This document shows positions 1 to 7,626 of a stretch of DNA of 35,759 bases, one piece after another. The position numbers were made by a program, and so were the translations under genes. This DNA comes from Bacteroidia bacterium. Lineage in GTDB: Bacteria; Bacteroidota; Bacteroidia; Chitinophagales; Chitinophagaceae. The number at the start of each line of letters is the position of its first letter. Position 1 is the first letter of the stretch. The stretch is taken from the NCBI GenBank assembly GCA_030427635.1, contig JAUIBA010000035.1, positions 1-35,759 of the forward strand, read 5' to 3'. The notes beneath the pieces are model-generated. The model saw nothing but the letters and a program-made list of their open reading frames with translations. It did no database searches and was not told the origin of the DNA.

Positions 1-102
1 GCAGAGTCTTTCAATGCTAAAGTCAAAGCTTTCAGGGCTACTTCCAGAGGCGTACGGGATGTTACTTTCTTCCTTTTCAGGCTGGCTAACATTTATGCCT
101 GA
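1..102 (+). CDS. ISL3-type transposase, C-terminal fragment (cut by window edge)
   Basis: An open frame enters from the left edge and ends at TGA 100-102. Its 33 residues include the stretches ESFNAKVKAFR and FFLFRLANIYA, which match my memory of the C-terminal end of IS204/IS1001/IS1165 (ISL3 family) DDE transposases. The catalytic part lies outside the window, so intactness cannot be judged. The stop codon lies inside a long inverted repeat (99-163). The AT-rich, unfamiliar genes that follow suggest an acquired region. The family call is from memory of the C-terminal motif only. Confidence 0.7.
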   Translation, partial: AESFNAKVKAFRATSRGVRDVTFFLFRLANIYA

Positions 103-163
103 TATATCTCTTCCCCCAATTATTCAGGGTCAAGCTGAATAATTGGGGGAAGAGATATATCAG
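99..163. repeat. 29-bp perfect inverted repeat with 7-nt loop
   Basis: Arms 99-127 and 135-163 are exact reverse complements around the loop GGTCAAG (128-134). The left arm contains the transposase stop codon. As RNA it would form a very stable hairpin, but no T-run follows the right arm, so a simple intrinsic terminator is not obvious. It could be an element-end structure or a read-through barrier protecting the downstream genes. The function is inferred; the symmetry is directly visible. Confidence 0.85.
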
Positions 164-286
164 CACTCGGAGCCACATTCACTTCATTAGCATTTCGTTT
201 ATTTCGCTTTTAAGGCGAGCCGCTTCAATAATCTATAGTTTATTCTTACCTCGAAGAAGTAATTTTACTTACATATTAATGGGGGT

Positions 287-1018
287 ATGCAAAAGGACTA
301 TCTGCAAAAATCGGGATATAAGAAGAGTGGAAAAGTATATACACCACCAATATTACAGCTTGGAGAATTTACTGAAATCCATTGGAACAATAATATTCTA
401 CCAGAATTACTGTGGATAGGTATTCTCCAAAATAAATTTGGATTTAACTATGGTTCAAATTTAGTGTCGGGGTTTACCAAAGTCATGTTAGACCTCAATC
501 TTGAAAAGCTTAAAAATAAATGGCTTGCTCCCCTAAGTGTCTATGCAAAGCTAAGTGAACAAGAAAAATCATTGATAGTTGAAAAAGTAAAACAGACAGG
601 GAATTTAGAATACTACAGCGAAGCATTTACTCTGTTGACTAACTTCTATCCTGAATTTCCACTTGCCTTTTTGGTTTATCATGATAGTCAAAACAGTAGT
701 GATGGATTAGCAACTTTCAAAGAATATTTATCTCAACTTTTTGATAGGACCACAACTACTACCCATTTAATTCAAGCTGTTGCATTGGATATTGCTTTTC
801 AAGGGAATTTACTAAAGGTCAGCCCTCATACATCTCTTGCAAACTTCCCTGCTTTCACAGACTACCCACATACCGAAATCTCGCAAAAAGTAGCAAGTGG
901 GATAAGAATGGCAATAAATCAGTTTTTTGGAGAAAATTCACAGTTTTACGATAAAAATGAAAAGTGGTCTGAATATTTTTGGAATAGAGGTTTACAAATA
1001 GAAAACTGTTATTTATGA
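287..1018 (+). CDS. hypothetical protein, 243 aa, first gene of an accessory pair
   Basis: I do not recognise this family. The predicted soluble protein has no signal peptide or membrane segment and is rich in aromatic residues, Asn and Lys. The ATG at 287 follows a G-run (GGGGG, 281-285) that could act as a ribosome binding site, unusual for this genome. The stop overlaps the start of the next gene in an ATGA arrangement (1015-1018), so the two are very probably co-translated and work together. Base composition is clearly more AT-rich than the core genes from 2589 onward, consistent with acquisition alongside the transposase fragment upstream. The 184 bp before it hold the inverted repeat and no promoter I can identify with confidence. 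Confidence 0.75.
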   Translation: MQKDYLQKSGYKKSGKVYTPPILQLGEFTEIHWNNNILPELLWIGILQNKFGFNYGSNLVSGFTKVMLDLNLEKLKNKWLAPLSVYAKLSEQEKSLIVEKVKQTGNLEYYSEAFTLLTNFYPEFPLAFLVYHDSQNSSDGLATFKEYLSQLFDRTTTTTHLIQAVALDIAFQGNLLKVSPHTSLANFPAFTDYPHTEISQKVASGIRMAINQFFGENSQFYDKNEKWSEYFWNRGLQIENCYL

Positions 1019-1800
1019 CTGATAGTGATTACATATTAGCTTGTCAAAAAATCGCTCATGTCTACTATGAAAAATTGGAGGTAGAGCATTTTGAACGTAT
1101 CAGTAAATCGGACATCAATTTAACTAAGACACAAAATCATGAAGTAATACATGGGTTATTGGCAAGGCAGATTACTCTTGTTTCAGGAATGGTAAAATCC
1201 TTACCTACATGGAATGAGCATATCGCTCCAATTATCCTAAGATGCATCATAGACGCCACTATTACATTGAAGTATATTTATCTTGATGTTGATAAGCATG
1301 TGCAACAATTTGTGGATTTTGGATTAGGTCAAGAGACATTAATGTTAAAAAGGATTAAAGAAAGGAACTTAGCTGAAGACGGGGAAATTATTAATCAAAT
1401 TGAACAGCACATAAACAAGGAAAGGAAACACTTTCTTAATATCATTAATGTTGGAAGTTGGAATTTCATCAACATAAGAGAAACCGCAATAAAAGCCCAA
1501 TGCAAAGAATTGTATGATTTTGCCTACAGCCAATTCAGCATTGCGGCTCACAGTTCATGGAATTTTATTTTTCCCAGATATTTAGAGTATTGTAAAAATC
1601 CTCTTCACAAATATCATAGAGTTCCTGTATTGCCAGAATTAGAGGTCAACTACATATTTTTAATAATGGCGGCAGACCATCTGAAACAGTCTCTTTCAGA
1701 TTATGATAAACTGTTCTTTGATAGTGCAGTATTTCAAAACTCATTTGACTATTTAGTCACAGAATTTAAAAACATACATGAAGATGTGGAAAATAGCTAA
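1015..1800 (+). CDS. DUF5677-like protein, 261 aa
   Basis: This is a mostly helical, predicted cytosolic protein. The pattern of an N-terminal helix pair, a central LRCIIDATITLKYI segment and a C-terminal region with AAHSSWNFI resembles DUF5677 proteins, whose biochemical role is unknown and which are often met in accessory regions. The start ATG overlaps the previous stop by four bases, implying translational coupling. AT-rich codon use matches its partner and differs from the rest of the window. The DUF assignment is from memory of the general pattern and could be wrong; that the gene is real is well supported by its length and coupling. Confidence 0.7.
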   Translation: MTDSDYILACQKIAHVYYEKLEVEHFERISKSDINLTKTQNHEVIHGLLARQITLVSGMVKSLPTWNEHIAPIILRCIIDATITLKYIYLDVDKHVQQFVDFGLGQETLMLKRIKERNLAEDGEIINQIEQHINKERKHFLNIINVGSWNFINIRETAIKAQCKELYDFAYSQFSIAAHSSWNFIFPRYLEYCKNPLHKYHRVPVLPELEVNYIFLIMAADHLKQSLSDYDKLFFDSAVFQNSFDYLVTEFKNIHEDVENS

Positions 1801-1963
1801 GTAAAGTGTTTCCACGCAGCCAAATAATAGCTTTTGCATCTACGGTACTTACTTCACCAGTTGTCGGAAAAGTTATTTCTTGTCTTTGTGTGGACAACCC
1901 ATATCTGATGCAGGAGTAAGTTGCTTGCTTGATCTGTAACTTAGCAGTAGAAAAACTCAATGT

Positions 1964-2278
1964 ATGTGGGATATTATAAAGCAGCATCTGCATGAAATTA
2001 AAGTGTGGCTTTCTCTTGCTATTCTTAGTAAGATTGTGAAAGACAATTTGCCTGATTTTCATTACAAAGTGGTGCTTAAAAAGGTAAAGAATACGGCAAC
2101 CTATATAAAGACATTCATTGTCTCATTGCTTGCTTTCGTAGTGATATGGCAGTTGAAACGTAGCTATGGTAAGCTTGACCCTCAAATGCAGTTTAAGATG
2201 CTTATAGGTTTAGCCATTGTAGTTGTGTGTTTCATTATAGGTGCATCGAGTAAGAATAAAGAATTGAAAGCTGAATGA
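1964..2278 (+). CDS. small membrane protein, 104 aa, unknown
   Basis: Two hydrophobic stretches, about residues 50-64 (FIVSLLAFVVIWQL) and 79-95 (MLIGLAIVVVCFIIGAS), predict a two-pass inner-membrane protein with an N-terminal helical cytosolic part and a short charged C-tail. The chosen ATG gives MWDIIKQ. Another ATG four bases earlier (1960) is in a different frame. It is AT-rich like the preceding pair and separated from it by 163 bp with no recognisable feature. I know no family for it. Confidence 0.55.
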   Translation: MWDIIKQHLHEIKVWLSLAILSKIVKDNLPDFHYKVVLKKVKNTATYIKTFIVSLLAFVVIWQLKRSYGKLDPQMQFKMLIGLAIVVVCFIIGASSKNKELKAE

Positions 2279-2349
2279 TTATTATTAACCAGTAAGGTGC
2301 TTGTTTTACAAGAGTTAGACATCCTTCAATAGATAACAGATGAAAGTAT

Positions 2350-2427
2350 TGCCCCTAAACGGTCTCAGTTGGTTAGAGCACATGACTGTTAATCGTGGGG
2401 GCTCAGGTTCAAGTCCTGAAGGGGAGC
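2350..2427 (+). tRNA. degenerate tRNA-Asn (GTT), probable pseudo-tRNA or attachment-site copy
   Basis: The anticodon arm (CATGA / TCGTG around CTGTTAA, anticodon GTT) and the T arm (TCAGG-TTCAAGT-CCTGA) are intact, and the D loop AGTTGGTTA is present. The 5' part is damaged: the acceptor strand TGCCCCT pairs poorly with AGGGGAG at its outer end, the acceptor-to-D linker is too long, and the D stem has an extra T (GTCTC against GAGC). A good 3' part with a poor 5' part is what the distal att site of a tRNA-integrating element looks like. An atypical functional tRNA is possible, since a terminator-like hairpin follows. Confidence 0.55.
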
Positions 2428-2435
2428 GCAAGACA

Positions 2436-2474
2436 GGAAAGGGTTATAGGCAACTGGAACCCGTTTCCATTTTA
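2436..2474 (+). terminator. intrinsic terminator-like hairpin after tRNA-Asn remnant
   Basis: GGAAAGGGTT (2436-2445) pairs with AACCCGTTTCC (2458-2468) with one extra base, followed by ATTTTAG. Its place just after the tRNA remnant suggests the original tRNA terminator. Confidence 0.55.
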
Positions 2475-2510
2475 GTCATTTCAAAACATTTTCAAAACAA
2501 ATACCTTTCC

Positions 2511-2534
2511 AAAGGTGCAGCGATGCACTTTTTT
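2511..2534 (+). terminator. intrinsic terminator
   Basis: AAAGGTGCA (2511-2519) pairs with TGCACTTTT (2524-2532; one G-T pair) across a GCGA tetraloop and runs straight into six T residues. It would insulate the glycosylase-like gene at 2589 from transcription out of the accessory region. Confidence 0.65.
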
Positions 2535-2588
2535 CATTTACCGGCATGTAGGATATTTGCGGTCTGATAAGTAGTAATAACAGATACT

Positions 2589-3215
2589 GTGGCCTGCATA
2601 CATAAGTTTTATAAAGACCTTTATCTCTCCGGCGTGGATTATGAGCCGGATACAATAATAGTAGGGGTGTTTTCGCCGCAATGGCCAGAAGAAAATACCG
2701 CTGACTGGTTTTACGGGCGTAGGGAAGAAAACTGTTTCTGGGATATACTGCCCCGTATGTATGGACAGCCGTCCCTGATAGATGCGCCATCTGCGGCATG
2801 GCGGCAGTTTTGCCGGGATAACAGGATAGTGCTCACAGATATGATAGCCTGTATAGATGATGCTGACCCTGAGGATGCAAACCACAGAAAAATGATAGGC
2901 GGCTTCTCTGATAAGGCGCTTGTTTACAACTTTGACGATTTTGACTTTGTAAACATTGTGCGACTGCTACAGCAGCATCAGGGCATCCGCAATGTGTATC
3001 TGACTCGTGGTGTTACTGAGGCTTTCTGGAAGCATTTGTGGGCTCCTGTAATGCGCTACTGTAATCAGAACGGACTCAGGGAGCGTATTCTGTTGACACC
3101 CGATAGCAGTGCATCTTATCAGCACAGTGCTTATAATACAGATAATCCTGAAAATGCCATATCCCGTATGGAGGACTATGTGCTGCTGCGCTGGCAGCAG
3201 GAGTGGCACTTTTAA
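2589..3215 (+). CDS. uracil/hypoxanthine-DNA glycosylase-fold protein (putative)
   Basis: The 208-aa predicted soluble protein has, near its N-terminus, DTIIVGVFSPQ followed by WFYGRREENCFWDILP (about residues 21-55). This resembles the first motif and the YYG...N.FW.IL stretch of single-domain uracil/hypoxanthine-DNA glycosylases, which flip out and excise deaminated bases. The usual G-x-x-P-S/G motif is replaced by VFSPQ, so activity is uncertain. The start is GTG: the frame has a stop about 20 bp upstream, and the next in-frame Met would cut off the motif. GATATTTG at about 2553-2560 is a candidate -7 box. The gene is convergent with the PI-PLC gene, sharing a hairpin. Confidence 0.5.
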   Translation: MACIHKFYKDLYLSGVDYEPDTIIVGVFSPQWPEENTADWFYGRREENCFWDILPRMYGQPSLIDAPSAAWRQFCRDNRIVLTDMIACIDDADPEDANHRKMIGGFSDKALVYNFDDFDFVNIVRLLQQHQGIRNVYLTRGVTEAFWKHLWAPVMRYCNQNGLRERILLTPDSSASYQHSAYNTDNPENAISRMEDYVLLRWQQEWHF

Positions 3216-3248
3216 AAACGGGTGCCCGTAATGTATAACGGGCACCCG
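3214..3248 (-). terminator. intrinsic terminator for the PI-PLC-like gene
   Basis: The 11-bp stem CGGGTGCCCGT (3219-3229) / ACGGGCACCCG (3238-3248) is followed on the minus strand by a T-run (complement of 3214-3218). It lies just past the stop of the minus-strand gene; on the plus strand there is no T-tail. Confidence 0.75.
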
Positions 3249-3255
3249 GTAAGCT

Positions 3256-5367
3256 TTATGCCATAGCTTCGGCTACTTTATGTGTGCCGGTGGTGGCAGC
3301 CAATGCTGCTTTTTTCCTGTTGATATCCATACAGAGCGGCGTTACCATAGTCTGCTCCAGCCAGTCTACAAGTATAATGTTTGCAGATACGGAGCGGCTA
3401 TCGTTGGCAAGGATGAACATATAAGGCGTACATACACCTGCCTCCCATACCTGCAGTGAATCGGGGGTGTAGGCTGTGGGTACGGTGCCTGCTTTTATTA
3501 TGTCCTCGTCTTCGGTGCCTATACATTGCAGCACGGTGAATTCAGAAGGCGCATGTTTGTTCTGAATCCAGTTGTTCCATGCAGGCAGGAGTGTGTTGTT
3601 GATATTGTTGCTGTTTGCAGATACCAGCGCATCCAGTGTTGTTACATTGGGCCACATAGAGTTGATAGTAGATACAGCTGCATCAGGGGGCATTTTCATT
3701 CCGTCGGCAGTTTTCCAGTAGTCAGGGTTTGCGTTGTCATCGTTGGCCCAGTAGTTGCTGTTCTGCTGTACGGAATAGCCGTCGTCGAATATGAGTATTA
3801 TACGACCACCGTTCCGGTACTCTTCACTGTTGTATATTTCATTGAGTGAGCTTCCATTGAGTGCAGGTGGTAACAGCATGTGACCTATGTTGTTGTTTAT
3901 CCAGGTGCAGAAGCTGGAAAACTGGCTGTTTTCGCCTCCGGGCATCCAGCAGTCTACGCTACCCCAGCTTACACCACCGATGTTTGTGTAGATATGGTTC
4001 ATATCCAGAAGTATAATTTCCTGCTGATATATACCGCCCTGTGCATAGAATGCTTTAATGGCATTGAAAAGGTCGGGGATGCCGGCACCTGCAAATCCAT
4101 GACAGGTGATATAGGTACTTTCCTGTTCTATAGACAATGCTCTGATATCGAAATAGCGGATACCTGCATTGAGTTGTCCCAGGAAATCGAGTCCCTGTGA
4201 TATGGACCATGCAGTAGCTACATTAGGTGCAAAAAAGCTTAGTACAGAAGATGGATTGTCGGGCGTAATGGGTGATGATTCTGTAATGGCATAGGTGCCG
4301 GAGTCATGTGTGCCGGGGATAGCCAGCAGATTGAGCGGAATATTGCCGATAGTACTATTGTTCTGCCCCATCCAGGCGGAGTAGTCCTGACTGAAATATG
4401 CCTGACCAATGAAATACTGGAACGGAGTAGGTGAGCCATCTTCATTACATATTTCCAGAATGATGTTGCCATTTCTGTTTATGGTAACAGAAGTATCGGC
4501 AATGTTGCAGTAGAACAGAGGCATTACTGCGCTGGTAAACTGTACGGTAGTACCTACTACTTTGGCTGTCTGCCAGCTAAGGCAGCTTGCGAACCCGCCG
4601 GGTGACGAGATTGTAGATGCAATGAGGAGGTTGTTGTCATCATCGAGCGCTACATCAAAGCTGCCGCGCCATCCGTCCATAACTATTTTGTCGCCCCATA
4701 CTATAGAGCCATTTGGCTGCATGATACCTACCAGCAGGCTTACCACTTCACTGAAGCTGCTCATGACTACAATTGTAGCATCTGTGTTATTGGGGCCGGT
4801 TTTGTTTATGGTTACCTTATTGGTATTGCAGTAGTGGCTGCCTTCAGTAGCCTGTATTACCTCTGCGGCTCCGCCTATTCCTTCGCCGGCAGTACCGGTA
4901 GCATACCACATTGTATAGTTGCCCCAGGAACTGTCCTGATGTATGGCTACGAGTCTTGAGTTGCCGTTCATGGCCATTGCCGGTTGTTCTCCGCTGGTGT
5001 AGTTATTTTTTCCCTGCCAGTTAAGTACGCCATCGGCATTGGCTGGTAGCGGCGCCCACTGGAAAAACAGATTCTTATCGTCGTCCTGATAAACCATAGA
5101 CGCAAAGGAGTTGCTGAGTCCGCAGGTAATGGGGTTTCCGGCTCCGCTGCCCAGATACTGTACGGGAGTCCAGTTCATAGGGGAGTTTTTGGCGTTGTTA
5201 ATCTGAGAGGAATACTGCCCCAGGCGGTAGAACATCCCATCATTGCCGGATGGGCCGTTGTGCATTTCCAGGCATAGCCCGTTGTCATTGATTGCTACGG
5301 CAGGAGAGGAGCCGTTGTCGTACAGGAATGGCTGTGACCATTGCACGAAATTCTGATTTGTGCTCAT
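3256..5367 (-). CDS. PI-PLC X-domain phosphodiesterase with N-terminal repeat (propeller-like) domain
   Basis: The protein has 703 aa. Residues ~345-650 look like a phosphatidylinositol-specific phospholipase C X-type domain: LLAIPGTHDSGT with a catalytic-type His354, AGIRYFDIRA (401-410), ITCHGFAG with the second His423, and IILLDMNHIY (451-460). Such enzymes cleave phosphoinositol or related phosphodiesters by general acid-base catalysis with these two histidines. Residues 1-~340 are Asn/Gly/Trp-rich repeated beta units such as SPAVAINDNG and QPAMAMNGNS, probably a beta-propeller or lectin-like binding module. There is no signal peptide, so it is cytosolic or exported by a non-Sec route. 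A candidate -7 box TACATTTG lies at 5405-5412 on this strand. The substrate cannot be read from sequence. Confidence 0.75.
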   Translation of the reverse strand: MSTNQNFVQWSQPFLYDNGSSPAVAINDNGLCLEMHNGPSGNDGMFYRLGQYSSQINNAKNSPMNWTPVQYLGSGAGNPITCGLSNSFASMVYQDDDKNLFFQWAPLPANADGVLNWQGKNNYTSGEQPAMAMNGNSRLVAIHQDSSWGNYTMWYATGTAGEGIGGAAEVIQATEGSHYCNTNKVTINKTGPNNTDATIVVMSSFSEVVSLLVGIMQPNGSIVWGDKIVMDGWRGSFDVALDDDNNLLIASTISSPGGFASCLSWQTAKVVGTTVQFTSAVMPLFYCNIADTSVTINRNGNIILEICNEDGSPTPFQYFIGQAYFSQDYSAWMGQNNSTIGNIPLNLLAIPGTHDSGTYAITESSPITPDNPSSVLSFFAPNVATAWSISQGLDFLGQLNAGIRYFDIRALSIEQESTYITCHGFAGAGIPDLFNAIKAFYAQGGIYQQEIILLDMNHIYTNIGGVSWGSVDCWMPGGENSQFSSFCTWINNNIGHMLLPPALNGSSLNEIYNSEEYRNGGRIILIFDDGYSVQQNSNYWANDDNANPDYWKTADGMKMPPDAAVSTINSMWPNVTTLDALVSANSNNINNTLLPAWNNWIQNKHAPSEFTVLQCIGTEDEDIIKAGTVPTAYTPDSLQVWEAGVCTPYMFILANDSRSVSANIILVDWLEQTMVTPLCMDINRKKAALAATTGTHKVAEAMA

Positions 5368-5700
5368 TGTTTTAGCTTAAATAGTGAAGAATTAATTGTC
5401 GGGACAAATGTATGGTGGGCTATGGCCGGTAATGGGTGCGTTGAGGTTGAATACCCGGTGAGTGATAGCCGGAATACAGAAATGTGAGGATGAATGCGGT
5501 GGGGGACTGATGAGCATACAAAGGAATGGCAGCTATTAAACAAATGCATCAATGCTGCTGTAGCGTGAGGTGTGCATTTGTGAAAATAACGTGCATTATA
5601 TTTTGCATATAATCGTTAAAAACGTGTATTTCACCAGCAGTTACCATGTAAAGAGATGAATATGAGTTATTTTAGAGCCATAATACTTTTATTATAGCAT
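5368..5700. promoter_or_regulatory. 333-bp divergent intergenic region
   Basis: No gene is seen. On the minus strand, TACATTTG (complement of 5405-5412) fits the Bacteroidota -7 consensus and would start transcription ~30 nt before the PI-PLC gene. On the plus side a dyad ATTATAT-TTTGC-ATATAAT (5595-5613) lies ~90 bp upstream of the histidine kinase and could be a regulator site. No convincing promoter for the kinase is found. Confidence 0.45.
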
Positions 5701-7626
5701 ATGCAGTTAAAGGGGCGGCTGGTTTTGTTGATTTTCCTGTTGTTGCCCGTAGTGGTTCATGCCCAGTTAGATGAGTTGAAGCGCAGGCTGCAGCTTGCGC
5801 AGCAGAAGGGGGTGTCTGACACACAAACGGTAAACCTGCTGAATCGTATAGCTGAGGCATATATGCTGGAAACGGCTACTGACAGTTCTTTAGCCTATGC
5901 AGACAGAGCTATGTTTCTGGCCCGTACTATAAAGTACCCGGAGGGCAAGGCAGATGCTATATCGGGGAAGTCTAAGTGCTATTATAAAACCGGAGATTAT
6001 GATAAGTCGGTAGAGCAGGCGCTTGCATCTCTTAAAATATGTGACTCTATTGATTACAGTGCTGGTAAGGCTGTTAACTACAATCTGCTGGCGCTGGTAT
6101 ATCTGTCACAGAGAAACTATGCTGCGTCCGGTGAATTGTTTCAGCGTGCGGTGGCAATCAATGAGCAGGCAGGAAACCTGTACCGGCTATGTTCCAACTG
6201 TTTTAATCTGGCACTGCTGCATGCAGAGTCTGGTAATGCCGATAGTGCAGTGTACTGGCTGAACAGGGCAGCTGTGATAAGCGAGCAGAGCAATAATAGG
6301 CATATGCAGGTAATGATTGCCAACAGGCTGGGTGAGATTTATTACCAGCAGGATAGCATTGCCGAGGCTATACGTCAGTTTCAGCAGGTAATCAATGATA
6401 CATCGGCCGGTATAGACTGGGAGCTTTCATTTGCCTTTTCAGGCATAGCCATGTGCTATCTGCAGGAGGATAAATATGAGGAAGCTGTGCGTAATGCAGA
6501 GCAGGGTGTGGCTATAGCACGCCGGCTAAAGACAAAGTGGGACATAAGCAGAGGGCTGGCGGTGCTGCATGAAGCTTATGCCGGCATGGGCAGGTATGAC
6601 AGGGCCTATAATACGCTGGCCGAGCAGAAGCGGTATAATGACAGCCTTTTTGATGAGGCTAAGGAGGGTGAGATAAATGCACTGCACCTGCAGCGGGAAA
6701 AAGCGGAGCGGCTGGAGCTGCAGCGCAGTAATGAGCTTGCTGTACAGAAAAATGCACTGAACAGGATGGTACTGCTGGTGATAATACTGGTAGCGCTCTT
6801 TTTACTGGTGCTGGTAATTATCTCTTTTCGTAATAACCGCCGCAAAAATGCACTTAATGAGATGCTGATGAAGAAGTCTGCCGATATATCGCGGCAGAAC
6901 GAACTGATAGAGGCGCAGAATAAAGAGCTTGCCGAAGCAAACCATACCAAAGATCAGCTGTTTTCCATAATAGGGCATGATTTGCGAAGCCCTTTTTCTT
7001 CCATTATAGCAGGGCTGGACATACTGCGACAGTCTGAGCTGGATAAGGAAGAAGTACAGTTTCTTTTTGATAAGCTACATGAGCAAACGGTAGCTACATC
7101 TGCTATGGTAGACAATCTGCTGTTATGGGCACGCAGCCAGATAGCGGGTACTGTAGTGCGTCCATCTGTAGTATATATGCCGGGTGTGGTGGATGATGTG
7201 CTCAGTGTGCTGAAGAGCAGCATTACAGAAAAGAGTATCTCACTGCGTCACAGCAGTGATACTGCCGCATTTGTAACCGTAGACCCCGATCATCTGAAAA
7301 TTATATTACAGAACCTGCTGACCAATGCCGTGAAGTTTACTGAAAACGGTGGCAGCATAGCTATTACCTATACGGTGAGCCGCACCCAGGTATCTGCACA
7401 TATATCAGATACCGGAGTGGGTATCCCAGCTCATAAGCTGGATGCGCTTTTTGCACGTGTAGGGAAGGATATTTCCACACCCGGCACCAACAGTGAGAAG
7501 GGTACAGGGCTGGGGCTGGTACTGGTGAAGAAGTTTGTAGATGAAAATCAGGGTACGATAACTGTAACCAGCACTCCTGGCAGTGGCACTGAGTTTACCG
7601 TAACGTTCCCTCGTGCTCAGATATGA
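5701..7626 (+). CDS. TPR-containing sensor histidine kinase
   Basis: The 641-aa protein is laid out as a signal peptide (1-21, ending VVHAQ), periplasmic TPR-like repeats (~45-310), a coiled-coil segment (~320-355), one membrane helix (~356-376), a short coiled coil, a HisKA domain with phospho-acceptor His426 in SIIGHDLRSPFSS, and HATPase_c with N-box NLLTNAVKFT (538-547), DTGVGIP (570-576) and GTGLGL (601-606). All catalytic motifs are present. No response regulator is adjacent, so it is an orphan kinase here. TPR-HKs of this layout are common in Bacteroidota. The last 10 bp overlap the convergent DUF3857 gene, so the two 3' ends give antisense overlap. Confidence 0.93.
   Translation: MQLKGRLVLLIFLLLPVVVHAQLDELKRRLQLAQQKGVSDTQTVNLLNRIAEAYMLETATDSSLAYADRAMFLARTIKYPEGKADAISGKSKCYYKTGDYDKSVEQALASLKICDSIDYSAGKAVNYNLLALVYLSQRNYAASGELFQRAVAINEQAGNLYRLCSNCFNLALLHAESGNADSAVYWLNRAAVISEQSNNRHMQVMIANRLGEIYYQQDSIAEAIRQFQQVINDTSAGIDWELSFAFSGIAMCYLQEDKYEEAVRNAEQGVAIARRLKTKWDISRGLAVLHEAYAGMGRYDRAYNTLAEQKRYNDSLFDEAKEGEINALHLQREKAERLELQRSNELAVQKNALNRMVLLVIILVALFLLVLVIISFRNNRRKNALNEMLMKKSADISRQNELIEAQNKELAEANHTKDQLFSIIGHDLRSPFSSIIAGLDILRQSELDKEEVQFLFDKLHEQTVATSAMVDNLLLWARSQIAGTVVRPSVVYMPGVVDDVLSVLKSSITEKSISLRHSSDTAAFVTVDPDHLKIILQNLLTNAVKFTENGGSIAITYTVSRTQVSAHISDTGVGIPAHKLDALFARVGKDISTPGTNSEKGTGLGLVLVKKFVDENQGTITVTSTPGSGTEFTVTFPRAQI

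Noticed and set aside
1766..2062. 98-codon minus-strand frame with the coherent-looking stretch FPTTGEVSTVDAKAIIWL
   Set aside because: It overlaps the ends of two plus-strand genes and I recognise no family; at best a gene relic in the 1801-1963 gap.
2315..2322. TTAGACAT, similar to a half-site of the regulator box
   Set aside because: A single half-site with no partner at 16-17 bp and no gene start at the right distance; expected by chance.
2340..2567. 75-codon plus-strand open frame
   Set aside because: It runs through the tRNA remnant and two hairpins; no protein-like features.
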